From a virus, in IMG/VR virus record IMGVR_UViG_3300020202_000173, positions 1 through 34,048 of that record: a DNA stretch of 34,048 nucleotides. One strand, written 5' to 3'. This document shows positions 1-5,097 of the stretch, piece after piece. Made by a program: the position numbers and the translations under genes. Positions within the stretch are counted from its first letter, which is position 1; each line of letters opens with the position of its first letter. A model generated the notes under the pieces. That model made no database searches and was not told the DNA's origin. It saw only the letters and a list, made by a program, of their open reading frames with translations.

Positions 1-28
1 TCTGGTTCGTTATAAGGGCTGTTCAACG

Positions 29-101
29 TGTACAGAAAAATGCCATTTCTTGTACATATCCAGAAAACGTGTACAGAAAACCGTAGAAATCTATACAGAA
101 A
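29..101. repeat. TGTACA(GAAA) iteron-like repeats upstream of the first gene
   Basis: The palindromic hexamer TGTACA occurs at 29-34, 51-56 and 70-75, with a one-mismatch copy TATACA at 92-97. Spacings are 22, 19 and 22 bp, about two helical turns each. Three of the four copies are followed directly by GAAA. The array ends just before the Shine-Dalgarno of the first plus-strand gene. This looks like a multi-site operator or short iteron set for a protein binding one DNA face; no binding protein can be assigned from sequence. Confidence 0.5.
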
Positions 102-115
102 GGAGTTTTAAACGG

Positions 116-472
116 ATGACAGATACACTAACAGCAAGCGAAGCCCTCTTTGGCTTTATGGGTTGGCTCACATCAAGAAAAGAATCGGTTACATTCTCAT
201 CCAGTCATAACGCTGCCATTGCTGCCGATCTGGTTGCGGAATTCTGCAAAGCCAACAATCTGGAAGAGCCGAGAAACGATTGGCATTTAAGTCTGGTACA
301 CCCACCCGCCGCCGATGAGGTGAAGGGGGTATGTGAATCCTGCGGTGAGAATACCCAGGTACAAAAGCACTATTACGAGACTGTGGACCGTGAGATTACA
401 GTTTGTGATATCTGCTGGCAAGGTGTGCAAGAGCACATGAAGCACGATGTTGACGACTTAACCCATTATTAA
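116..472 (+). CDS. Small zinc-ribbon-like phage protein
   Basis: This encodes 118 residues of unknown function. The C-terminal half holds two CxxC pairs (VCESCG and VCDICW) about 27 residues apart, the usual spacing of a four-cysteine zinc ribbon or knuckle. The N-terminal half is helical and has no recognisable motif. I chose ATG 116 because AAAGGAG lies at 98-105 just upstream; the longer frame would start at a TTG at 50 inside the repeat array with no ribosome-binding site. It is the first gene of a plus-strand run leading to dCMP deaminase and a cytosine methyltransferase. It may be a small regulator or nucleic-acid binder, but that is a guess from the zinc ligands. Confidence 0.75.
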   Translation: MTDTLTASEALFGFMGWLTSRKESVTFSSSHNAAIAADLVAEFCKANNLEEPRNDWHLSLVHPPAADEVKGVCESCGENTQVQKHYYETVDREITVCDICWQGVQEHMKHDVDDLTHY

Positions 473-490
473 AGCGATTCGGAGGAGATG

Positions 491-673
491 ATGACAGACG
501 ACATTCAACGGGCAAAAGAAGCGGCACAAAGAGCCGTTGAATGGTTCCAAACCAAAGAAGGAGCCGAGGCCATTATCAAAATGAAAGAAGATATGAAGCA
601 ACGCCGTCAATATATGTGGTCTATCCGATCTGGTTGTAAATGTGCCGCCTGTTACTACAGGTTTATGCAGTAA
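491..673 (+). CDS. Small basic hypothetical protein
   Basis: This encodes 60 residues of unknown function. A charged helical stretch rich in Lys, Glu and Arg (KEAAQRAVEWFQTKEG and following) leads to a short tail with two cysteines (GCKCAAC). GGAGGAG at 481-487 touches the ATG at 488 but lies at normal spacing from the ATG at 491, so 491 is preferred. It sits between the zinc-ribbon gene and dCMP deaminase on the same strand with short gaps, so it is probably co-transcribed with them. No family is recognised. Confidence 0.6.
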   Translation: MTDDIQRAKEAAQRAVEWFQTKEGAEAIIKMKEDMKQRRQYMWSIRSGCKCAACYYRFMQ

Positions 674-715
674 CCGTACCCTGTAATGCATCTTATATTC
701 AACGAAAGGAACCCA

Positions 716-1174
716 ATGGAAACCAGAACAGAGAAATGGAATAAGAGATTCATGGCCCTGGCCCACGAAGTGGCAGGCTGGAGCAAGGACCAGTCTACCA
801 AGGTCGGTTGCGTCATTGTCGGCCCCAATAACGAGATTCGTTCCACCGGTTACAACGGATTTCCCCGGGGTGTAGATGATACGGTTCCAGCCAGGCATGA
901 ACGGCCAGCAAAATATAAATGGACTGAACACGCTGAACGCAACGCTATTTATAACGCGGCATTTACCGGGGTTTCCCTGAAAGGATGTCGCATATACATC
1001 CCCTGGTATCCCTGTGCCGACTGTTGCCGGGCGATTATCCAGGCAGGCATCAGGGAGATTATTGCCTATGAACCGGAATCCTCTCATGCCACCTGGGGGG
1101 AAGATTTCATTGTTTCCAGCGAAATGATCAAAGAAGCCGGCATTAAGCTGACATTTCTGGAGGATAAATGCTAA
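716..1174 (+). CDS. Deoxycytidylate (dCMP) deaminase
   Basis: This enzyme is expected to deaminate dCMP to dUMP, supplying the precursor of dTMP during phage DNA synthesis. The 152-residue product has the complete zinc-dependent deaminase signature: His72-Ala-Glu74 (HAERNAIYNAA), which gives a zinc ligand and the catalytic glutamate, then Pro99-Cys100 and Cys103 (PCADCC). The N-terminal stretch STKVGCVIVGPNN and NGFPRGVDD match the dCMP deaminase family. Start 716 is chosen over an in-frame ATG at 686 because GAAAGGA (704-710) sits just before it and METRTEKW resembles the usual family N-terminus. Its last 7 bases overlap the start of the cytosine methyltransferase, so the two are likely co-translated. 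ComEB-like and phage enzymes cannot be told apart here. Confidence 0.93.
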   Translation: METRTEKWNKRFMALAHEVAGWSKDQSTKVGCVIVGPNNEIRSTGYNGFPRGVDDTVPARHERPAKYKWTEHAERNAIYNAAFTGVSLKGCRIYIPWYPCADCCRAIIQAGIREIIAYEPESSHATWGEDFIVSSEMIKEAGIKLTFLEDKC

Positions 1175-1893
1175 ATGGCCTGGATTTATTTAGCGGAATC
1201 GGAGGAATCACCCTTGCCCTGGCTCCCTGGGTGCGACCGGTCGCCTATTGTGAAAACGACCGATACGCTCAATCTGTCCTCTTATCCAGAATGGCTGAAT
1301 CTGTCATACCACTTGCCCCTATCTGGGACGATGTTAGAACCCTGGACGGATCATCCCTCCCTGAAATTGACATCATTTCCGGAGGATTCCCTTGCCAGGA
1401 TATCAGCTCTGCTGGACCTGGAAAGGGCTTGGAAGGTGAGCGAAGCGGGCTTTATTGGGAAATGTATCGGCTCATTGGCGAACTTAAACCCCGATTCGTC
1501 TTTTTGGAAAACGTGCCTTTCATCACTTCAAGAGGTGGTTGCCAGGTGGTTGAATCACTTACCGCAATCGGGTATGACTGTCGATGGACAATTCTGCCAG
1601 CCGCTGCAATTGGAGCAGCCCACCTTAGAAAACGTTGGTTCCTACTGGCCCACCATAACGGCAAGGGATTGGAGAAATACCAGGGGGAGAAGCCGAGGCG
1701 AGAGCAGTGGGAAAGACATCATACACTTCCTAAGCCTATTCCATCAGGGCAAACCTGTCCAATTGAAGCCGTCATGGACAGAGCAATACATGGGGTACCC
1801 TACCGGGCACACCGAATTAAATGCCTTGGTAACTCGGTGGTACCGCTCCAGGCGCGGACGGCGTTCATGCGCTTGATGGGCCTTTGCACATAA
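1168..1893 (+). CDS. dcm: DNA (cytosine-5-)-methyltransferase, compact
   Basis: This is an S-adenosylmethionine-dependent C5-cytosine DNA methyltransferase of 241 residues. All core motifs are present in order: motif I DLFSGIGG (6-13), motif IV GGFPCQDIS with catalytic Cys76, motif VI ENV (114-116), motif VIII HLRKRWF (152-158) and motif X GNSVVP (221-226). It is short for the family, with only about 60 residues between motifs VIII and X where the target-recognition domain normally lies, so its specificity is unclear. SD GGAGG at 1159-1163 precedes ATG 1168, which overlaps the dCMP deaminase stop. No restriction enzyme is adjacent, so it is probably an orphan phage methylase for protection against host restriction. 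A 233-codon ORF lies entirely inside it in the +1 frame. Confidence 0.92.
   Translation: MLNGLDLFSGIGGITLALAPWVRPVAYCENDRYAQSVLLSRMAESVIPLAPIWDDVRTLDGSSLPEIDIISGGFPCQDISSAGPGKGLEGERSGLYWEMYRLIGELKPRFVFLENVPFITSRGGCQVVESLTAIGYDCRWTILPAAAIGAAHLRKRWFLLAHHNGKGLEKYQGEKPRREQWERHHTLPKPIPSGQTCPIEAVMDRAIHGVPYRAHRIKCLGNSVVPLQARTAFMRLMGLCT
1175..1876 (+). CDS. Nested ORF within the methyltransferase gene (+1 frame)
   Basis: This is a 233-codon frame lying wholly inside the methyltransferase gene. Its translation is not random-looking. It carries SSFWKTC (108-114), SGMTVDG (132-138), WPTITARDW (158-166) and PSWTEQYMGYPTGHTEL (199-215). From memory, many phage and prophage proteins share the same order of motifs (S-W-K-T, W-P-T-P-x-A-x-D-W, then V-E-W-x-M-G-Y-P-x-G-x-T-x-L), often annotated as hypothetical or methyltransferase-associated; I could not run a search. 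ATG 1175 lies 7 nt after the methylase ATG, so one SD (GGAGG, 1159-1163) could serve both at spacings of 4 and 11 nt. Either both products are made, or the second frame is a conserved by-product of constraints on the methylase. Confidence 0.5.
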   Translation: MAWIYLAESEESPLPWLPGCDRSPIVKTTDTLNLSSYPEWLNLSYHLPLSGTMLEPWTDHPSLKLTSFPEDSLARISALLDLERAWKVSEAGFIGKCIGSLANLNPDSSFWKTCLSSLQEVVARWLNHLPQSGMTVDGQFCQPLQLEQPTLENVGSYWPTITARDWRNTRGRSRGESSGKDIIHFLSLFHQGKPVQLKPSWTEQYMGYPTGHTELNALVTRWYRSRRGRRSCA

Positions 1894-1905
1894 TGCTTAT
1901 TATGA
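1883..1905. repeat. TTTGCACATAA + hairpin element, copy 1
   Basis: TTTGCACATAA at 1883-1893 overlaps the methyltransferase stop and runs into a small inverted repeat, ATAAT-GCTT-ATTAT. The same 11-mer with an analogous but different inverted repeat occurs at 2423-2443. This suggests a repeated regulatory or processing element in the gaps of the left block. Confidence 0.4.
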
Positions 1906-1983
1906 GACTCCAAATCTGAATCGGAAAATGCACAACAGTAAATGTAATCCAATATAGTTTACTCTCGGAGGTAAAAAAATATC

Positions 1984-2415
1984 GTGGAAACACCTGATAA
2001 CACTGAAGCGAAAGAGAACCAAAATGGTTCGTTTACGAATAACAGAGACACCAGCACCTATATCCTCAGCGAAATTGAAGGCGCACTTGCTAAAAATCTA
2101 AAGGCAATCAACGAACAAAATGAGATGGTGTTATCTGCCTTTGAAAAGATGAAGGCCCACTATAAGCCATCAGCTATTGACGGTAAAAAATGGGGTGAGC
2201 ACGTTGCCTTATCAATGGGTTACGAGCTGGCCAACAGGCAAAAAGAAACCCTGTATAACGCTATGGTTGCTATTGTTGCTGAAAACGGGGCTTATTCCGA
2301 TATAGATGACTTTATGCGCTATTACAGCGGGCTTACTGAAAGGCAGATGAAGCATCACCCGAGGGAGCACCGGATCATTTACCAGGCTCTACGGGAGTAC
2401 CGGCAGTATTTATAA
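1984..2415 (+). CDS. Hypothetical protein
   Basis: This encodes 143 residues with no recognised family. The first 30 residues are polar and Asn/Glu-rich, probably disordered, followed by a predominantly helical body (EIEGALAKNLKAINEQNEMV; RQKETLYNAMVAIV) and a basic, aromatic C-terminus ending LREYRQYL. The start is GTG at 1984 with GGAGG at 1967-1971, a slightly long spacing of 12 nt. It sits between two copies of a TTTGCACATAA element in the accessory block carrying the methylase and HNH endonuclease. No function is assigned. Confidence 0.65.
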   Translation: METPDNTEAKENQNGSFTNNRDTSTYILSEIEGALAKNLKAINEQNEMVLSAFEKMKAHYKPSAIDGKKWGEHVALSMGYELANRQKETLYNAMVAIVAENGAYSDIDDFMRYYSGLTERQMKHHPREHRIIYQALREYRQYL

Positions 2416-2422
2416 ACCCTGT

Positions 2423-2443
2423 TTTGCACATAACGTCCGTTAT
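2423..2443. repeat. TTTGCACATAA + hairpin element, copy 2
   Basis: TTTGCACATAA at 2423-2433 is followed by ATAACG-TC-CGTTAT (2430-2443), a 6-bp inverted repeat. Copy 1 at 1883 has the same 11-mer and a similar symmetrical continuation with different stem bases, so symmetry appears to be kept while sequence varies. It lies between the gene ending at 2415 and the HNH gene. Confidence 0.4.
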
Positions 2444-2476
2444 CTTACCCCGTTATAGAACACAGAAAGGATCAAG

Positions 2477-3145
2477 ATGGTAAAAGAAATCCCTTTAAAT
2501 AAAGGTAAAGTTACCTTGGTAGATGACGAAGACTACGAGATGTACAAGGATCATAGATGGTTCATCCGTGAAGGCTATGTTATTGGGCTGGGGGAAGTGT
2601 TCAAAGGCAAGAGATTACACCGGCTTATAATGAATCCTCCTGATGGCATGGTTGTTGACCATCGCAATGGCGATCCTTTGGATAATAGGCGGGAGAATCT
2701 CCGAGTGTGTGAGATAAAAGGTAATGCAAGGAACCGCCGTCCAAATACTGGGTATAAATACAAAGGTGTTCGTTTCACCGATGGTAAATGGTTAGCTCGC
2801 ATTACTGTCAATGCTACCAAACTCCACCTAGGGTACTTCGCCTCAGAGGAGGAGGCAGCAAGTGCCTATAATGCAGCGGCTCTACATTACTATGGGGAGT
2901 TTGCCTGGTTGAATGAAGGGGTTCCGACTGTGGAGTACAGAGAACCAAGACGCCGAACAAACCCATATAAAGGAGTATCGTTTCATAAACGTATAGGGAA
3001 ATGGGTGGCTCAAATTGCAGTCAACCGGAAGGCGAAGCAGTTGGGTTACTTTAATACCGCAGAAGATGCCAGGGACGCCTATCTGGAAATGAAAGAATTG
3101 TTGAAAGCAGATCCTGAAGCTTTGCAGTTATATTTTGGCTCGTAA
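2477..3145 (+). CDS. HNH endonuclease with two AP2-like DNA-binding domains
   Basis: This is a probable free-standing homing-type endonuclease of 222 residues. The N-terminal half matches phage HNH_3 proteins: IPLNKGKVTLVDDEDYE, then RLHRLIMNPP, VVDHRNGDPLDNRRENLRVC and the closing Asn/Arg cluster, giving the His-Asn-His metal site. Two AP2-type domains follow: YKGVRF..GKWLARI..LGYFASEEEAASAYNAAA (about residues 93-145) and YKGVSF..GKWVAQI..LGYFNTAEDARDAY (about 163-205). AP2 domains contact DNA with a three-stranded sheet, so they should supply site specificity. The SD GAAAGGA lies just upstream of ATG 2477. It is convergent with, and directly abuts, the next minus gene. Such genes are typically mobile in phage genomes. 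Confidence 0.9.
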   Translation: MVKEIPLNKGKVTLVDDEDYEMYKDHRWFIREGYVIGLGEVFKGKRLHRLIMNPPDGMVVDHRNGDPLDNRRENLRVCEIKGNARNRRPNTGYKYKGVRFTDGKWLARITVNATKLHLGYFASEEEAASAYNAAALHYYGEFAWLNEGVPTVEYREPRRRTNPYKGVSFHKRIGKWVAQIAVNRKAKQLGYFNTAEDARDAYLEMKELLKADPEALQLYFGS

Positions 3146-3352
3146 TCACTTCCCAAAATCAACCAACCCCAGGTCATCCAATGAAAACTTCCAGCCATTG
3201 GACAGGTAAAACCGGATCTTCTCCAGTCCTATCTCCTGGTAGCGCTCGTAGTGCACCACCTCGGCCCCTGATTCCTTCAGCATGTTCTCTAGAACCCAGC
3301 GTTGGCGCTTGGTCATTCCGATTTTATCGAGGTTCACATATCGACCGCTCAT
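3146..3352 (-). CDS. Small hypothetical protein
   Basis: This encodes 68 residues of unknown function, transcribed from ATG 3352 leftward. The sequence is helical and charged (MTKRQRWVLENMLKESGAEVV) followed by a strand-like C-terminal part (IRFYLSNGWKFSLDDLGLVDFGK). Its stop codon abuts the stop of the convergent HNH gene with no intergenic base. The ribosome-binding site is weak (GGAAT about 6 nt before the ATG). It may be a small regulator or inhibitor, but nothing identifies it. Confidence 0.55.
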   Translation of the reverse strand: MSGRYVNLDKIGMTKRQRWVLENMLKESGAEVVHYERYQEIGLEKIRFYLSNGWKFSLDDLGLVDFGK

Positions 3353-3537
3353 GAAATTCCAATCTAGAAAACACTACTGACTTAACTTTCCAGGATCATA
3401 CACAAGTTTAATTAATTAAATATTTCATGATCTGATGATCATAATGAGCCAGAAACCCGCCCAGCCTGATTTGTAACCAATCCCGTGGCCTTGCCAGAAT
3501 TGGTCGAATAACCTACTTCCCACCGTTGGCCTGACGG
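3353..3537. other. Non-coding divergent region
   Basis: No credible gene is seen in this gap between the leftward 68-aa gene and the rightward RNA/coiled-coil gene. It is AT-rich around 3406-3425 (TTAATTAATTAA), followed by the inverted repeat TGATC-TGAT-GATCA near 3428-3441, which could be an operator. Promoters for the leftward gene should lie here, but no convincing -35/-10 pair was found. A GC hairpin, CCACCGT/ACGGTGG (3520-3526/3534-3540), lies against the promoter at 3538. Confidence 0.4.
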
Positions 3538-3553
3538 TGGTACAATAGACTTA
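3538..3553 (+). promoter_or_regulatory. Extended -10 promoter candidate P1
   Basis: TGGTACAAT at 3538-3546 fits the extended -10 consensus TGnTATAAT with one mismatch and is followed by AGACTTA, placing transcription start near 3553. No good -35 is present, as is common for extended -10 promoters. The same block with TATAAT instead of TACAAT occurs at 4296-4311. A 7-bp hairpin (3520-3540) overlaps its upstream edge and may modulate it. Confidence 0.5.
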
Positions 3554-3611
3554 GCTTTTTAATCATTTGAAGAAATTCAGCCTCTTGTTAGCGCAAGAGG
3601 TTTATTATTTT
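3553..3611 (+). ncRNA. Putative ~60-nt small RNA or attenuated leader
   Basis: A start near 3553 followed by a hairpin-U-tract terminator ending near 3611 would give an RNA of about 60 nt with no ORF. It begins with a U/A-rich single-stranded part (GCTTTTTAATCATTTGAAG) and ends in the terminator stem. Two readings are possible: a stand-alone small RNA, or the attenuated leader of the coiled-coil gene starting at 3651, with read-through under some condition. The sequence does not decide between them. Confidence 0.4.
3581..3611 (+). terminator. Intrinsic terminator
   Basis: The perfect 7-bp stem CCTCTTG/CAAGAGG (3581-3587 and 3594-3600) with loop TTAGCG is followed by TTTATTATTTT (3601-3611). 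It lies about 30 nt after promoter candidate P1 and 40 nt before the next ORF. Confidence 0.75.
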
Positions 3612-3650
3612 GTGGCTGTTACCTCCTGAAACGATCTCTATCCTTTTGAC

Positions 3651-4298
3651 ATGCTCATGTTATATGATCTTCTCGGAAGTGCAAGATCCTTCTTCATGCG
3701 GCTTCCAGGAACTTATTTTACCTTCATTTATCATCTAGCGGAAGATTGTGGAACTTCAATGAACCAATGGGTCGAGATCGACAATAAAAGATACTTTGTC
3801 ATGCAACAGCGGGATGCTAAGGCTATCCTGGGTATCAGCAACCGAGTCTTTAGCGATGATGCTAAAGAAGGGGGTTGGCGCAAAGATAAAGGGCCAGCAC
3901 AAGCTGTTTACTACTATGTCCCGGAAGAATATTATCAGCGTCGCATTAAGTATAAAGTGGAGGTTCCAGAACCCTCCACAATGGATCAACAAGAAGCATC
4001 AATAAACATCATTGAACCTCAAGCAACCCCCTTCCAGGAAGTTCCACCATCCACCATGAAGATCTTGGAGAAGATTGAGGAGGTTTATAGAACCGCCCTG
4101 GATGAAAAAGAAGCTCGTCTTAAGCAGATGGAAGCCCAGATGAAGCAGCTAGAGGAAACAAAGAACCAGGTTATTGAATCCAAAAATAGCGAAATCAAGG
4201 GTTTAAACCATATGTTGGAGAATGCCCAGAGCCAGCTAGTTAAGTATCGGGAAGAGAAGAAGCAGCCAGATAAACCCTGGTGGGCCTTCTGGAAGTGA
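3651..4298 (+). CDS. HTH and coiled-coil protein with KPWWAFWK tail
   Basis: This encodes 215 residues from ATG 3651. The middle part (RYFVMQQRDAKAILGISNRV followed by an alanine/charge pattern and VYYYVPEEYYQRR) resembles an excisionase/MerR-type winged helix. A linker then leads to a long coiled coil (about residues 138-205; KQMEAQMKQLEETKNQVIES), and the chain ends KPWWAFWK, a tail seen in plasmid- and phage-type HTH/coiled-coil replication or partition proteins. The start is uncertain: no Shine-Dalgarno precedes 3651, and ATG 3759 (MNQWVEIDNKRYF) has a weak GGA and begins at the HTH-like domain. The stop TGA (4296-4298) also forms the TG of promoter candidate P2. A role in DNA binding is inferred. 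Confidence 0.7.
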   Translation: MLMLYDLLGSARSFFMRLPGTYFTFIYHLAEDCGTSMNQWVEIDNKRYFVMQQRDAKAILGISNRVFSDDAKEGGWRKDKGPAQAVYYYVPEEYYQRRIKYKVEVPEPSTMDQQEASINIIEPQATPFQEVPPSTMKILEKIEEVYRTALDEKEARLKQMEAQMKQLEETKNQVIESKNSEIKGLNHMLENAQSQLVKYREEKKQPDKPWWAFWK

Positions 4299-4311
4299 TA
4301 TAATAGACTTA
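4296..4311 (+). promoter_or_regulatory. Extended -10 promoter candidate P2
   Basis: TGATATAAT at 4296-4304 is a perfect extended -10 element (TGnTATAAT) followed by AGACTTA; start expected near 4311. The TG comes from the stop codon of the upstream gene. From TAYAAT through ACTTA the element matches P1 at 3541-3553 except for one base. No plus-strand gene follows for more than 400 bases, so it should drive the RNA described next. Confidence 0.6.
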
Positions 4312-4452
4312 CCCCTACGCAGGCATTACGAACCGGGCATCAAGGGGTACGGATGCTTCCCTGCGTACCTCCGTGGAAGGATAGCTAAGGGTTTCCTAGG
4401 TAACGCCCTTTACCCCGAGTCCAGGGGCCACGGCTCCCCCTGTTGCTTTAAA
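4310..4452 (+). ncRNA. Structured non-coding RNA candidate
   Basis: No ORF is visible, but complementary segments are dense. P1 is TACGCAGG/CCTGCGTA (4316-4323 with 4360-4367, perfect 8 bp). An inner hairpin is GCATC/GATGC (4337-4341 with 4352-4356). The 5' end, TACCCC, can pair with GGGGTA in that hairpin's loop (4310-4315 with 4344-4349), making a pseudoknot. Further 3', CCGTGG pairs with CCACGG (4371-4376/4428-4433), AAGGG with CCCTT (4387-4391/4406-4410) and CCCC with GGGG (4413-4416/4424-4427). CAGGGG/CCCCTG (4422-4427/4437-4442), followed by TTGCTTT, could end the transcript and competes with two of those helices. I do not recognise the family; 6S, tmRNA, RNase P and SRP signatures are absent. 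Confidence 0.55.
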
Positions 4453-4461
4453 AATTTCCAA

Positions 4462-4493
4462 TAAAAAAGCCCCTGGCTTTTACACCAGGGGGC
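4462..4493 (-). terminator. Intrinsic terminator (leftward)
   Basis: Read leftward, the stem CCAGGGG/CCCCTGG (4470-4476 with 4485-4491) with an 8-nt loop is followed by a run of six U (4463-4468). It ends the transcript of the small gene at 4527-4715. Rightward it has no U-tract, so it should not act on the RNA from P2. Confidence 0.8.
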
Positions 4494-4526
4494 ACTATCA
4501 AGGAACTGCGTTGGATATGTAGGTTA

Positions 4527-4715
4527 TCAGGGTAAAAGTCGGAGATGTTTCTTCTTGTAAAACCCGCAGTTTTCCACCCCAAAGTTCTGAGTCGGCTCAA
4601 CCATTCCAGCAGCCAATGCCTCCATCAAGGGACATAGTTCATCCATGTTGGTCTGATGGACACAGGTATAGCATTGATCCGTTTTCTCAATATGAATAGT
4701 ATCATCGTAGTACAT
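4527..4715 (-). CDS. Small four-cysteine protein
   Basis: This encodes 62 residues with a Cys pattern CYTC...C...C (QCYTCVHQTN, ELCPLMEALA, ENCGFYKKK) that could bind zinc. It is flanked by leftward terminators on both sides (4462-4493 after it, 4721-4752 before it), so it appears to be its own transcription unit or to depend on read-through. No good Shine-Dalgarno precedes ATG 4715 and no family is assigned. Small proteins with this CxxC...CPLxEALxxG layout look familiar from phage contigs but have no known role. Confidence 0.6.
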   Translation of the reverse strand: MYYDDTIHIEKTDQCYTCVHQTNMDELCPLMEALAAGMVEPTQNFGVENCGFYKKKHLRLLP

Positions 4716-4720
4716 GGCGG

Positions 4721-4752
4721 CAAAAAAAGACCCCGGGGTGGTTACCCCCGGG
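4721..4752 (-). terminator. Intrinsic terminator (leftward)
   Basis: Read leftward, the stem CCCGGGG/CCCCGGG (4746-4752 with 4732-4738) with a 7-nt loop is followed by GTC and a run of seven U (4722-4728). It closes the transcript of the 4771-5076 gene and probably of the whole lysis/tail operon upstream of it. Confidence 0.85.
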
Positions 4753-4770
4753 CTCGGATAGAGAGATTGG

Positions 4771-5076
4771 TTAAACTTTGACGCTGGCTACAATGGTGTC
4801 TTCAAGCTCATCTGCCTTGCGGAGCAGAGCATTGATCAACACCAGAATGATAGCCCGGGCTAAGAAGACCCCCCGGTCTTTCAGCAGCTTGGCATCTTCC
4901 ATGGAGATCCCCAATTCCTGCAGTTTCTCTAGGGGCAGTTTGTTCACCAGCTTGATCACCTGGTCTTCCAGGTAGGTGACAATGGGGACTTTCTGTTCCT
5001 CCAGCAGGTCAAACCCTTTTTTGACCAGCAGGTTCAGGCCGAAATTAACCAGGAATTTTTTCAATCCGTTGAACAT
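4771..5076 (-). CDS. Hypothetical amphipathic protein next to the lysis gene
   Basis: This encodes 101 residues of unknown function. It is almost wholly helical and amphipathic: a basic hydrophobic N-terminus (FNGLKKFLVNFGLNLLVKKG), a leucine/lysine middle, and a more hydrophobic segment near the C-terminus (FLARAIILVLINALL, about residues 70-84). AGAAGGAG sits at ideal spacing before ATG 5076. It is the last gene before the operon terminator and follows a tRNA-like sequence and the endolysin. Position and hydrophobic helix would allow a holin or antiholin role, but the segment is short for a confident membrane call. Confidence 0.65.
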   Translation of the reverse strand: MFNGLKKFLVNFGLNLLVKKGFDLLEEQKVPIVTYLEDQVIKLVNKLPLEKLQELGISMEDAKLLKDRGVFLARAIILVLINALLRKADELEDTIVASVKV

Positions 5077-5097
5077 GGGAATCTCCTTCTAAGTTGC

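Noticed and set aside
45-101. CRISPR-like array at the left edge
   Set aside because: The repeats are only 6-10 bases with 9-12-base gaps, too short for CRISPR; operator or iteron sites fit better. No CRISPR array or cas gene was seen elsewhere.
458-1087. 209-codon minus-strand ORF opposite dCMP deaminase
   Set aside because: It is antisense to a deaminase with complete active-site motifs, and the translation shows no coherent domain.
3645-3672. TTGACA...TATGAT promoter upstream of the coiled-coil gene
   Set aside because: The hexamers are only 11 bp apart and overlap the proposed start codon, so spacing does not fit a sigma70 promoter.
4310-4452. IscB-associated (HEARO/omega) RNA or transposon end
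   Set aside because: No IscB, IS200/IS605 transposase or matching element boundaries lie nearby; the HNH gene at 2477 is of the AP2 type.
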